This document shows, piece after piece, positions 54,905 to 62,965 of a stretch of 62,965 nt of DNA. Positions within the stretch are counted from its first letter, which is position 1, and each line of letters opens with the position of its first letter. The DNA comes from Indolivaga alginatilytica (GTDB lineage Bacteria; Bacteroidota; Bacteroidia; Bacteroidales; Dysgonomonadaceae): positions 1 through 62,965 of the forward strand of contig NZ_QICL01000029.1 of assembly GCF_003201355.1 (NCBI RefSeq), read 5' to 3'. Under the pieces are notes generated by a model. The model ran no database searches, was not told where the DNA came from, and saw nothing but the letters and a program-made list of their open reading frames with translations. Both the position numbers and the translations under genes were made by a program.

Positions 54905-54980
54905 TAGATTCTGTCTATTATAAGTAATTGTTTGATAGCAAGATTATTTTAATTATAACTATCAGTTTTACTTATACTTG

Positions 54981-55009
54981 CCGGATCAGTAAAGGGGTCT
55001 GTGACTCTA
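54981..55009 (-). repeat. Hairpin repeat copy, reverse, before the FAH gene, degenerate
   Basis: On the plus strand: CCGGATCAGTAAA, then GGGGTC, loop TGT, GACTCT. Recognisable but diverged. It ends 20 bp before the FAH ATG, the same distance as the reverse copies at nuoI, nuoM and panD. Confidence 0.6.
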
Positions 55010-55029
55010 TTATATTTTGACACATTAAG

Positions 55030-55653
55030 ATGAAGATTATTTGTGTAGGGCTTAATTATCAGCAGCATAACCGGGAAATGGGACGGGCAGATTCTGCCGG
55101 CTCCGATAATCCCGTTATTTTTATAAAACCCGATTCGGCTTTGTTAAAAGACAACAAGCCGTTCTTTATACCGGATTTTTCGGACGATATCCACTACGAA
55201 TTAGAAGTTGTGGTTCGTATAAACCGATTGGGTAAAAATATTGCTGAACGATTTGCTCACCGTTATTATGATGAGTTGACTGTAGGTATCGATTTTACAG
55301 CGAGGGATTTACAAACAGAGCTTAAGGAGAAAGGGCTTCCCTGGGAATTGTCGAAAGGCTTTGATTATTCGGCGGTAATTGGAGAATTTATACCTAAAAG
55401 TGACCTGCCCGGTGACATAAATGATTTGAATTTTGAGTTGAAGAAGAATGGAAACCAAGTTCAATTGGGTAGTACATCGGATATGATTCATTCCGTCGAT
55501 AAAATAATAGACTATGTAAGCCGTTTCTTTACATTGAAGATAGGCGATATTATTTTTACAGGTACTCCGGCAGGAGTTGGGCGTGTTGATATAGATGATC
55601 ATCTGGAAGGTTTTCTGGAAAATAAGAAGCTTTTTGATTTTTATGTGCGCTAA
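55030..55653 (+). CDS. Fumarylacetoacetate hydrolase-family protein
   Basis: A 207-residue FAH-fold enzyme. KIICVGLNYQQHNREMG at the start, PVIFIKPDSALL near 34, a metal-site block DDIHYELEVVVRI near 57, GIDFTARDLQ near 92, and IIFTGTPAGVG near 177 are all typical. Family members hydrolyse or decarboxylate acylpyruvates or 2-oxo acids; in many bacteria such genes are oxaloacetate tautomerase- or acylpyruvase-like. Substrate uncertain. Confidence 0.9.
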   Translation: MKIICVGLNYQQHNREMGRADSAGSDNPVIFIKPDSALLKDNKPFFIPDFSDDIHYELEVVVRINRLGKNIAERFAHRYYDELTVGIDFTARDLQTELKEKGLPWELSKGFDYSAVIGEFIPKSDLPGDINDLNFELKKNGNQVQLGSTSDMIHSVDKIIDYVSRFFTLKIGDIIFTGTPAGVGRVDIDDHLEGFLENKKLFDFYVR

Positions 55654-55672
55654 CTACATAATTTTATATGTT

Positions 55673-55700
55673 AAGGTCTCAGACCTTTTTATTTCTTTGG
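55673..55700 (+). repeat. Hairpin repeat copy, full length, after the FAH gene
   Basis: AAGGTC, loop TCA, GACCTT, then TTTATTTCTTTGG. Near-perfect copy, 20 bp after the FAH stop rather than overlapping it. Confidence 0.82.
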
Positions 55701-55701
55701 T

Positions 55702-55753
55702 GTAGAGATGAACCTATGTATTACCTGTAGAGAACATACATACAGGTCTCTAC
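55702..55753 (+). promoter_or_regulatory. Structured leader before porU with two alternative pairings
   Basis: GTAGAGA occurs twice (55702-55708 and 55727-55733) and both copies can pair with TCTCTAC (55747-55753); CCTGTA (55724-55729) can pair with TACAGG (55741-55746). The two folds exclude each other in part. It could be a regulatory leader or chance; no promoter was identified. Confidence 0.35.
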
Positions 55754-55781
55754 TTACAAGTAAAAATACAGTAATAAACAG

Positions 55782-58700
55782 TTGTATTACTTAAGATTAA
55801 AACTCTTGCAGAAATATTTATATATACTATTTATTTTTTGTATTTGTTCCCTGTTTCAACTTTCAGCAGTTGATAATGATGGGAGCAGATATGCTTTAAA
55901 TTCGGTATTATCACAAGGAAACTGGTATAAAATAAAAGTGCCGGCTACCGGTGTGTATAAGCTGACTTATGAGCAGTTATCGGAGATGGGGTTAACTAAT
56001 CCTCAGAATGTGAAAATTTATGGTTATGGAGGTTGGATTCTTGATGAAGATTTCACGAAACCTTATATAGACGATTTGCCTCAGGTATCTATCTGGATGA
56101 GTAAAGAGCCTGCCAGTTTTGGAAAAGGGGATTATATTCTGTTTTATGCCCGTGGGGATATAAAATGGACTTATGACAAACAAATGAAAGAATTTGTTCA
56201 TGAGCAAAACCCATATTCATCAGATAATTATTACTTCGTTACCGAGAATGCGGAACAACCTAAATTAATAGGTATTAAGCCATCGCTATCTACAACGACT
56301 ACTGTTGTGACTACTTTCGATGATTACTTTCTACATGAAAAAGAAGAAGTTAATCTGGCAGAAACAGGACGCGAATTTTTCGGGGAAAGTTTTAAGACTA
56401 AAACGTCCCAGAATTTTTCTTTGCCTCTCGAAGGTATAACTGCCGATCCGGCAGTTATAAGATATAATTTTATATCAAGGGCGTTAATGACCTCGGGAAA
56501 ATTGAGTGTATCGCTTATTGGAGGGAAAGTAAAAGAACAGCCAACCAATGTTACTAATAATGATTATTATATTCATGCCACAACCATAAATGATACCATA
56601 GTAAGGAATAACCTGAAAGCGGATGAGACTCTTAACCTGACTTACACAAAGGGAATGAGCACCGATCAGAATATTCATCTTAATTATATAAGAGTCAATT
56701 ATAAACGTTATCTTAAACCTTACGGAGCGGTAACTCTCTTTCGGGATACAATAAGCGGAGAGGCTGTTACTTTTAATATTTCGGATGCGGGCAGTTCAGT
56801 GCTGGTTTGGGATGTAACTGAAAATACTACTGTCAGTAAAATGGATGCTACTTTATCGGGAACTACTTTGAGTTTCGGTGCATCTAATTTAGAGATACGT
56901 GAGTACGCCTTGGTTGATCTTGCCCAAACGATTCCTTCTCCTGTTATTATTAAAGGTGCAATAAAAAACCAGAATTTACATGCGAGTGCGAATCCTGATA
57001 TGATAATCATTGTGCAGCCGTCTTTGCTGGTTTATGCACAACAGGCTGCCGAATTACATGCAAAAGAGGGTTTAACATCATTAATTGCTACTCCGGATGA
57101 TATTTATAATGAGTTTTCATCAGGGAAACCGGATGTAACAGCCTATCGACGATTTGTGAAGATGTTTTATGACAGAAGCACGTCTGAGGAAGAAAAACCA
57201 CAATATTTGTTCTTATTTGGTGGTGGTACTTATGATAACCGCTTTATTCAGTTTAAGGAGAATAAAGAATCGATGCTTTTAACTTTTCAGACGAAAGAAT
57301 CTTTAAATGAAAAAAATTCTTATGTTACAGACGACTATTTAGGATTTCTGGATGATAAGGAAGGCACTAATCTGGCAACAGATAAATTAGACATTTCAAT
57401 CGGCAGATTACCGGTCAGAACAAAAGAAGAGGCAGAAATTGCGGTAAAGAAAATCGCCAGCTATGTTCAAAATCAAAATATAGGAATATGGGAAAACCAT
57501 ATTACATTCATTGCCGATGATGCAATTGCTCCCAATTATACACTGAGTTCGGAACGTCGGCATATGCTCGATGCCGAGAGATTTGCAACTTATACAAATG
57601 TGAACCACCCCGATTTTATAGTGAACCGTATTTATCAGGATTCTTATGAAAGAGTTATAGAAGCGAATGGGGCACGTTATCCGGATGCTACAAAAGCAAT
57701 GCTTGACAGAATAAATCGTGGTACGCTTGCTCTTAACTTTATTGGTCATGGCTCTACTACCTCATGGACACATGAATATCTGCTTAAGCTGGCTGAGATT
57801 GAGGCGATGGATAATAGTAAATTACCACTGTGGATTACTGCAACCTGCGATTTTAGCCGCTTTGATGCCAATGATATGTCGGGGGGGGAGATTACATTAC
57901 TTAACCCTAAAGGAGGGGCTATTGCCCTTTTCTCGACAGTGAGAGTTGTGTTTCAGGTTGACAATACAAGAATAAACAACAATATAACAAAGCATCTTTT
58001 AGTAGCAAAAGAAGGTAAAGCGGCTCGGTTGGGTGATATAATACGTAACGCAAAATTAGAGACAGATATTTCTAATGATGAGAATAAACTCAAATTTTTA
58101 TTAATGGGAGATCCGGCTTTACGGCTTGGTTATCCTGATAAAACGTACCGTGTAGAAGTGTCTGAAATGAATGGCTTAGGTGCTGATGAACCAGGTATTA
58201 ATATTCAGGCTTTAGGTAGTACAATAATAAAAGGACATATAGTTGATCAGAATGGAGATGTAGTTAAAGATTTTAACGGAACACTCGAAACGGTGATATT
58301 TGATGCCGAACAGACTTTAAAGACTCGTGGAAATACACCTAAGGGAACCAGTGATGAAGTTGCAATGGATTATAAAGATTTTACAAATACATTGTTTTCC
58401 GGGAAAATTGAAATTAAGGACGGCGAGTTCGAGATTAACTTTATAGCACCCAAAGATATATTGTATACCGGAGGAAAAGGTAAAATGAGTTTTTATGCTT
58501 ATAATGTTGAAAAAGACAAACAAGCTCAAGGCTCTTTCTTAAATTATACTGTAGGTGGAACGAATCCCAATCCGCCCGAAGACACTACCCCTCCCGTTAT
58601 CTCAAATATGTTTCTTAATTCGGCCTCTTTCAAATCGGGCGATGTTGTGAACTCTACACCTCTTTTCTTTGCCGATGTAGCTGACGATACAGGCATCAAT

Positions 58701-59231
58701 ATTTCGGACGGGTTAGGGCATAATATGGTTCTTATTCTGAACGGGCAAACTACACTCGATATGACTCCTTATTTTGAGAATGAAGATAACTCGTCAAAAC
58801 GGGGAAGTATCCGCTATCAGTTTTCCGAATTGGAAGAAGGGAACTATACTTTGCAACTAAGAGTGTGGGATGTTTCGAATAACTCGGCAACTAAGTCGAT
58901 CGACTTTGTAATAAGTAATGATTTCCGTCCGGTAGTATACGATTTTCAGATACGGGGAAATCCTGCCAGAAATACTACACGTTTTATGTTCAATACAAAC
59001 ACTCCCGGAGCTAATATCGATGTGAAGATATCAGTCTATTCTTTGATGGGACACTTAGTATGGGTACATGAAGAAAGTGGTGACTTTTTAACTCAATACA
59101 CTTATGACTGGAATTTAAATGGTTCTAATGGAGGGCGTTTAAATCCGGGTGTGTATATTTGCACAGCTCAAATAAGTATAAACGGGAAATTATCAACAAT
59201 GAAAAGTCAGAAGTTGATTATTGCAAATTAA
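55782..59231 (+). CDS. porU: Type IX secretion sortase PorU (gingipain-like C25 peptidase)
   Basis: Surface protease that cuts the C-terminal domain of T9SS cargo and attaches it to anionic lipopolysaccharide (1149 residues). A signal-like N terminus (YLYILFIFCICSLFQLSA) is followed by a beta-rich domain, then the C25 peptidase (about 405-790) with catalytic His in NFIGHGSTTSW and Cys in WITATCDFSRFD, then Ig-like parts and a closing CTD-like domain (YDFQIRGNPARNTTRFMFN to LIIAN). No ATG is in frame near the start; TTG at 55782 (or 55806) is the likely start. Eight G in a row occur at 57881-57888. porV follows. Confidence 0.93.
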   Translation: MYYLRLKLLQKYLYILFIFCICSLFQLSAVDNDGSRYALNSVLSQGNWYKIKVPATGVYKLTYEQLSEMGLTNPQNVKIYGYGGWILDEDFTKPYIDDLPQVSIWMSKEPASFGKGDYILFYARGDIKWTYDKQMKEFVHEQNPYSSDNYYFVTENAEQPKLIGIKPSLSTTTTVVTTFDDYFLHEKEEVNLAETGREFFGESFKTKTSQNFSLPLEGITADPAVIRYNFISRALMTSGKLSVSLIGGKVKEQPTNVTNNDYYIHATTINDTIVRNNLKADETLNLTYTKGMSTDQNIHLNYIRVNYKRYLKPYGAVTLFRDTISGEAVTFNISDAGSSVLVWDVTENTTVSKMDATLSGTTLSFGASNLEIREYALVDLAQTIPSPVIIKGAIKNQNLHASANPDMIIIVQPSLLVYAQQAAELHAKEGLTSLIATPDDIYNEFSSGKPDVTAYRRFVKMFYDRSTSEEEKPQYLFLFGGGTYDNRFIQFKENKESMLLTFQTKESLNEKNSYVTDDYLGFLDDKEGTNLATDKLDISIGRLPVRTKEEAEIAVKKIASYVQNQNIGIWENHITFIADDAIAPNYTLSSERRHMLDAERFATYTNVNHPDFIVNRIYQDSYERVIEANGARYPDATKAMLDRINRGTLALNFIGHGSTTSWTHEYLLKLAEIEAMDNSKLPLWITATCDFSRFDANDMSGGEITLLNPKGGAIALFSTVRVVFQVDNTRINNNITKHLLVAKEGKAARLGDIIRNAKLETDISNDENKLKFLLMGDPALRLGYPDKTYRVEVSEMNGLGADEPGINIQALGSTIIKGHIVDQNGDVVKDFNGTLETVIFDAEQTLKTRGNTPKGTSDEVAMDYKDFTNTLFSGKIEIKDGEFEINFIAPKDILYTGGKGKMSFYAYNVEKDKQAQGSFLNYTVGGTNPNPPEDTTPPVISNMFLNSASFKSGDVVNSTPLFFADVADDTGINISDGLGHNMVLILNGQTTLDMTPYFENEDNSSKRGSIRYQFSELEEGNYTLQLRVWDVSNNSATKSIDFVISNDFRPVVYDFQIRGNPARNTTRFMFNTNTPGANIDVKISVYSLMGHLVWVHEESGDFLTQYTYDWNLNGSNGGRLNPGVYICTAQISINGKLSTMKSQKLIIAN

Positions 59232-59251
59232 GGTCGAAAGATCATTTCCCT
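59230..59251 (+). repeat. Hairpin repeat copy at the porU stop codon, degenerate
   Basis: AAGGTC, GAAA, GATCAT, then TTCCCTTTTAA. Left arm intact, right arm partly decayed. It starts inside the TAA stop of porU. Confidence 0.55.
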
Positions 59252-59317
59252 TTTAATTAATCAGATAACATATAATAAGAACACAATTTATTAAACCAAC
59301 GATAAAGTTTGAAATCG

Positions 59318-60484
59318 ATGATAAAATTTAGTAAGAAATATCTGTTTATAGTACTGTTCTTTTCAGTAACAGTTCTTGGATATGCGCAAGAAATAGCTAA
59401 TCCTCCGGTAACGGCTGTGCCTTCGTTAACAATTGCACCCGATGCCCGTGGAGGAGGTATGGGAGACGTTGGAGGGGCTACTTTGCCCGACCTTTATTCA
59501 CAACACTGGAATCCTGCTAAATATGCCTTTTTACAAACAAAAGCAGGGATTTCGATGTCATATACTCCTTGGTTGCGGAAAATTGTAAACGATATAGCTA
59601 TGGTGTATGCTTCGGGTTTCTATAAATTCGGAAATGAAGATAATCAGGCATTAAGTGCCTCTATCCGCTATTTCTCGATAGGAGATATACCTACATCTAC
59701 TTTGGAAGATTCATTCGGTCCCAATGTATCTCCTTATGAAATGGCATTCGATGTGGCTTATTCACGTAAACTTACCGAAACATTCTCAGGAAGTGTGGGT
59801 TTAAGATATATCCGTACCGATTATACAACATTCGAGGACGATGGTACTACGCCCGGTAATGCATATGCTGCCGATATTTCCGGTTACAATGAGTCGTACG
59901 TTATGATCGGTTCGTCAGAAAGCTTATTGGGACTAGGTTTTAATATTTCAAATATTGGTAGTAAAATATCAATGGATGGCGGAGATACCGAATATTTTAT
60001 ACCAACCAATATGCGCTTGGGAGCCTCACTTACCTATCCGTTGGACGAATATAATACCTTGGCTTTCAGTCTGGATTTAAACAAACTTCTTGTTCCGTCA
60101 CGTCCGATTAAAGGGGATGAAGAGAGTGACGATGCTTTTTTGGAACGTCAAAGAGCAATAAATGCCATGTCACCTATCAGGGGTATGTTTAGGTCATTTA
60201 CAGATTCTCCTTATGGACTTAGAGGTGAGTTGGAAGAAATAGCATGGTCGGCCGGTGTTGAGTATGCATACAATAATCAATTTATGGTTAGAAGTGGTTA
60301 TTTCCACGAAAGCGAACGACAAGGAAACAGGAAATATTTTACATTTGGAGCAGGATTCAAGATGAATGTATTTCAGCTCGATGCCGCTTATTTAATCTCA
60401 TCGGCAGAATCCAATCCTCTGGATCAAACTATTCGTTTCTCTCTTGGATTTGATATGGATGGCTTGAGGAGCTTATTTAAATAA
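59318..60484 (+). CDS. porV: Type IX secretion outer-membrane protein PorV (LptO)
   Basis: Barrel of the FadL type that carries T9SS cargo to PorU on the cell surface (388 residues). The start is the ATG at 59318; the open frame begins three codons earlier. Signal peptide IVLFFSVTVLGYAQ, then AVPSLTIAPDARGGGMGDVGGATLPDLYSQHWNPAKYAF, the family's opening block, and barrel strands to the end FSLGFDMDGLRSLFK. porU-porV-ispF order is also found in Porphyromonas gingivalis. Confidence 0.95.
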   Translation: MIKFSKKYLFIVLFFSVTVLGYAQEIANPPVTAVPSLTIAPDARGGGMGDVGGATLPDLYSQHWNPAKYAFLQTKAGISMSYTPWLRKIVNDIAMVYASGFYKFGNEDNQALSASIRYFSIGDIPTSTLEDSFGPNVSPYEMAFDVAYSRKLTETFSGSVGLRYIRTDYTTFEDDGTTPGNAYAADISGYNESYVMIGSSESLLGLGFNISNIGSKISMDGGDTEYFIPTNMRLGASLTYPLDEYNTLAFSLDLNKLLVPSRPIKGDEESDDAFLERQRAINAMSPIRGMFRSFTDSPYGLRGELEEIAWSAGVEYAYNNQFMVRSGYFHESERQGNRKYFTFGAGFKMNVFQLDAAYLISSAESNPLDQTIRFSLGFDMDGLRSLFK

Positions 60485-60508
60485 GCAGAAGATAAATATC
60501 TGCTTTTT
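60483..60508 (+). terminator. Stem-loop overlapping the porV stop codon
   Basis: AAGCAGA (60483-60489), 9-nt loop, TCTGCTT (60499-60505), then TTT. Like the hairpin repeats it begins within the stop codon, but arm sequence and tail (AATTGG) differ. Probably a weak terminator before ispF. Confidence 0.6.
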
Positions 60509-60548
60509 AATTGGATTGAATATTTACAATACTTATTGAAAAAATAGA

Positions 60549-61028
60549 ATGAAAATACGTGTAGGGTTTGGATATGATGTTCATCGTTTGACAGAAGGTC
60601 GTGATTTGTGGCTAGGTGGTATAAAAATTGAATATTCGAAGGGGCTGATAGGGCATTCGGATGCAGATGTACTTATTCATGCAATTTGCGATGCTCTACT
60701 TGGAGCAGCCAATCTAAGAGATATCGGATTCCATTTTCCTGATACAGCAAAAGAATATAAGGATGTAGATAGTAAACTTTTACTGAAAAAGACTCTGGAA
60801 GTCCTTACCGAGAAAGGGTATCGAATAGGTAATATAGATGCTACGATATGTGCAGAACAGCCAAAGATTAATCCGCATATACCTCAAATGCAAAAAGTGA
60901 TGGCGGAAATATTGAATATTGATACAGATGATATCTCAATAAAGGCTACTACTTCCGAAAAAATGGGGTTTGTAGGCCGCGAAGAAGGATTCTCATCATA
61001 TGCCGTTGCACTGATTGAGAAAATATAA
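60549..61028 (+). CDS. ispF: 2-C-methyl-D-erythritol 2,4-cyclodiphosphate synthase
   Basis: Isoprenoid (MEP pathway) enzyme of 159 residues. Zinc ligands are in RVGFGYDVHRL (Asp9, His11) and IGHSDADVLIHAICDALLGAANLRDIGFHFPDT (His43 region); KATTSEKMGFVGREEG closes the active site. 20 bp before mnmD. Confidence 0.97.
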   Translation: MKIRVGFGYDVHRLTEGRDLWLGGIKIEYSKGLIGHSDADVLIHAICDALLGAANLRDIGFHFPDTAKEYKDVDSKLLLKKTLEVLTEKGYRIGNIDATICAEQPKINPHIPQMQKVMAEILNIDTDDISIKATTSEKMGFVGREEGFSSYAVALIEKI

Positions 61029-61048
61029 GGTAATAAATGACATTTTAA

Positions 61049-61741
61049 ATGGAAATGAACAGATTGGAACAAAAGGTGCAAATAGAATCTACAGCAGATG
61101 GCTCTCATACACTTTTTGTACCTTCTCTTAATGAGCACTATCATTCGGTGAATGGAGCCAAGCAAGAGTCTGAACATATTTATATCAATGCAGGACTATT
61201 GCATTCATCTAAAGAAAATTTAAATGTTTTGGAAATTGGATTTGGTACAGGTTTAAATGCCTATCTGACTTTATTGATTGCAGAACAGACTACAAAACAT
61301 ATCGATTACACAAGCCTCGAATTATATCCATTACCTATGGATGTTGTTAAGCAGCTAAACTATGTAACGAATCGTGATCCTGAACATAGAGATATGTTTA
61401 TCCAACTGCACAGCTCTGAATGGGGATATAAAAATGAAATAACAGAATCCTTTAGTTTAACGAAGATTAAAGATGATTTTAGTCTATTAAATTTGCCTGT
61501 AAATTTGGATATTTCGTTTGATGTTATCTATTTTGATGCATTTGCTCCGGAAAAACAACCAGAAATGTGGTCTCAGGAAATATTCGACTTCTTATATAGC
61601 AAAACTAATATGGGTGGTATTCTTACTACTTATTGTGCAAAAGGAGTTGTAAGGCGTATGCTTCAGGAAGCAGGATATTTTATTGAGCGTTTACCGGGAC
61701 CTGTAGGGAAACGCGAAATACTCAGAGCGACGAAGCTGTAG
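61049..61741 (+). CDS. mnmD: tRNA (mnm5s2U34)-methyltransferase MnmD
   Basis: SAM-dependent methyltransferase for the wobble uridine of tRNA (230 residues). VLEIGFGTGLNAYLTLLIAE near residue 60 is the SAM site, and FDVIYFDAFAPEKQPEMWSQEIFDFL near 155 is the conserved MnmD block. It is the stand-alone form; in E. coli this activity is part of the larger MnmC. Last gene recognised in the window. Confidence 0.93.
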   Translation: MEMNRLEQKVQIESTADGSHTLFVPSLNEHYHSVNGAKQESEHIYINAGLLHSSKENLNVLEIGFGTGLNAYLTLLIAEQTTKHIDYTSLELYPLPMDVVKQLNYVTNRDPEHRDMFIQLHSSEWGYKNEITESFSLTKIKDDFSLLNLPVNLDISFDVIYFDAFAPEKQPEMWSQEIFDFLYSKTNMGGILTTYCAKGVVRRMLQEAGYFIERLPGPVGKREILRATKL

Positions 61742-62889
61742 TCTTATTATTTGAATCTATTGTTGTTATTATAGAATCTCATTTATGTCCTACTATGTCG
61801 ACCCCTTTACCACTTACATAAAATAGGTCAGCATTAGCATCTTTGTCTATTGTACAAAAATCGTGAAGTAAATTATAATAAAACACATCTTTTATCATCC
61901 TTTAATTCATTGGCTGTAGAATATATCATAATATTGAGTTACTTCTTACCCAGAAATTCAAGAAAAGAAGAGTGAACAAGAAGGATTACGAAAATGACTT
62001 TATCTTTTTACTCCTATCATGGCTTAACTTCCCAAAAGACACCTATAAGTACTTCCTTGATATTTATATGAATTATTAAATATATAACTAGCCAACTCAG
62101 CAGAGTTACCTTCAATTCCACTTTTTTAATAATCCCCAAAGTATTTGTCTCAAGTCATCAATCGTTTACTATAATTAAACGATCTGGGTTTTTCTATCTG
62201 TGGTAATAGATGCGTAATTCTTTCTATTGATTCTATAATGTGTAAAATGATATATTAACAGATAGAATTATACTTAGGGTAGAGAAGTGTGAGTCAAACC
62301 GATTGACGTAAGTAATTCGGTAAATGATTCTACAAAGAGGTTGTAACTATTTAAAGACATTCAGGAAACCTAAATTTAGACTAGCATTAAAATTAACCAA
62401 GTCTTTTTTGACTTTTTAAACTGTCTTTCATAGCTTAAATACCTGATACAAAATATAAAATTGCAGAAAAAGCAAAAGGGAATGTAAAATCTCAATTTTA
62501 GCATGCATAGAAGAGGTGGCTCGAAACAACTAATATAATATTTAGTATTTTCAATAATTTTGCAAATATAAATACTATAGGAGAAGGGATAGTCTGCTCT
62601 AGTGAACTAAAGAATATATGATATCCTTAGGTGTTGGTTGTATGTGATTTTATATAATTATGATTAGCTTACAAATAAATAAGTCATATATATATTAAAA
62701 ATATAAGAATATTGCCTTGCATCACTTTCTACTCCCCAAATGTCTTACTGCTTTGTCTTATCTGTTATCGTATGCGGAGTTTGTGAGATTAAAGAAAATT
62801 TTCTCAAATAAATTTCATGTTATAAAACACTGTTTTGATAGTAGTTAAGGAATGAGTTGAAAAAACTTTAAAAAATAGTTTCTATAATA
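61742..62889. other. Gene-free, AT-rich region before a probable rRNA promoter
   Basis: Over 1.1 kb without a convincing gene on either strand. I saw no tRNA, no clear hairpin and no hairpin repeat. One short frame (GTG at 61972 to 62079, 35 residues) reads protein-like but has no ribosome-binding or neighbour support. The region may be regulatory, hold an unrecognised RNA, or be decayed sequence. Confidence 0.55.
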
Positions 62890-62921
62890 TTTGGATTGTA
62901 TTAAAAAGTGGACTACTTTTG
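62890..62921 (+). promoter_or_regulatory. Strong promoter, probably of an rRNA operon beyond the window
   Basis: TTTG (62890-62893), 20 bp, TACTTTTG (62914-62921), an exact -7 element, followed by CACTCGC. 'TTTGCACTCGC' after the -7 box resembles rRNA and tRNA promoters in Bacteroidales. The transcript would start near 62928 and run off the window end, so the target gene is not visible. Confidence 0.6.
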
Positions 62922-62965
62922 CACTCGCTTTAGAACCGAGAGATGGTTTAGAAATAAAGCAAACA

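Noticed and set aside
18603-59251. Reading the hairpin repeats simply as intrinsic terminators
   Set aside because: They have only five to seven stem pairs, occur inside the nuo operon between genes that must be co-expressed, lie next to true terminators (50796, 60 bp scale), and the conserved ATTGCTTTGG tail is not needed for termination.
61972-62079. A 35-residue GTG-started frame (NKKDYENDFIFLLLSW...)
   Set aside because: It reads protein-like but is short, has no supporting start signal and no neighbour; possibly a gene remnant or chance.
1-62965. CRISPR arrays, tRNA genes, insertion sequences
   Set aside because: No regularly spaced direct repeats, tRNA-like cloverleaf blocks or transposase-like proteins were seen by reading; a dedicated search could still find a divergent one.

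Overview
The window looks like a chromosomal segment of an AT-rich Bacteroidales bacterium, most like Dysgonomonas or a close relative (inferred, not tested). The evidence is Bacteroidetes-type promoters (TTG about 20 bp before TAnnTTTG), DUF4270, PCMD and CarboxypepD-reg/TonB proteins, the type IX secretion pair porU-porV, a complete 14-gene nuo operon with a short NuoG, and the neighbourhoods panC-panD/glgA-like/DUF4270 and pyrE-SRPBCC-argH. I saw no tRNA, CRISPR array, transposase or prophage.

Layout. 0.2-5.4 kb: a DUF2490 outer-membrane protein, an ABC ATPase with a membrane partner, and L-serine ammonia-lyase. 5.5-16.7 kb: an XRE/S24-like regulator facing a one-strand envelope-stress island (YbjN-like, PspA, YqiJ/NfeD-like, a long flotillin, an archaemetzincin-like lipoprotein, a small membrane protein, and a 1622-residue DUF3686-type AAA+ ATPase). 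16.8-18.0 kb: LtrA. 18.2-31.7 kb: nuoA to nuoN in order, closed by a strong terminator. 31.8-37.9 kb, mostly minus strand: LysE exporter, TonB receptor with a CxxC plug plus a His-rich small protein, DUF4270 lipoprotein, and a glycogen-synthase-like protein. 38-47.8 kb: panC, panD, MATE pump, a YtxH/Holin-X envelope trio, miaB, a beta-barrel plus PCMD lipoprotein pair, and a small membrane protein with a CoA-transferase. 48.2-61.7 kb: class II ribonucleotide reductase, serB, argH, SRPBCC, pyrE, FAH hydrolase, porU, porV, ispF, mnmD. 61.7-62.97 kb holds no convincing gene and ends in a strong promoter resembling a Bacteroidetes rRNA promoter.

Two things stand out. First, a short interspersed hairpin element (arms AAGGTC/GACCTT, 3-nt loop, then a tail TTTATTGCTTTGGT) occurs about 19 times between genes, mainly in nuo, panCD and the nrdJ-to-porU stretch. 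It usually overlaps the stop codon of the gene before it, or sits in reverse about 20 nt before a start codon. Several copies carry compensatory base changes in the stem. Second, the PspA-flotillin-metalloprotease-giant ATPase island looks like a membrane-maintenance machine and contains an unusual lipid-anchored archaemetzincin-like protease. Functional statements come from residues visible in the translations and knowledge of the families; no database search was run.
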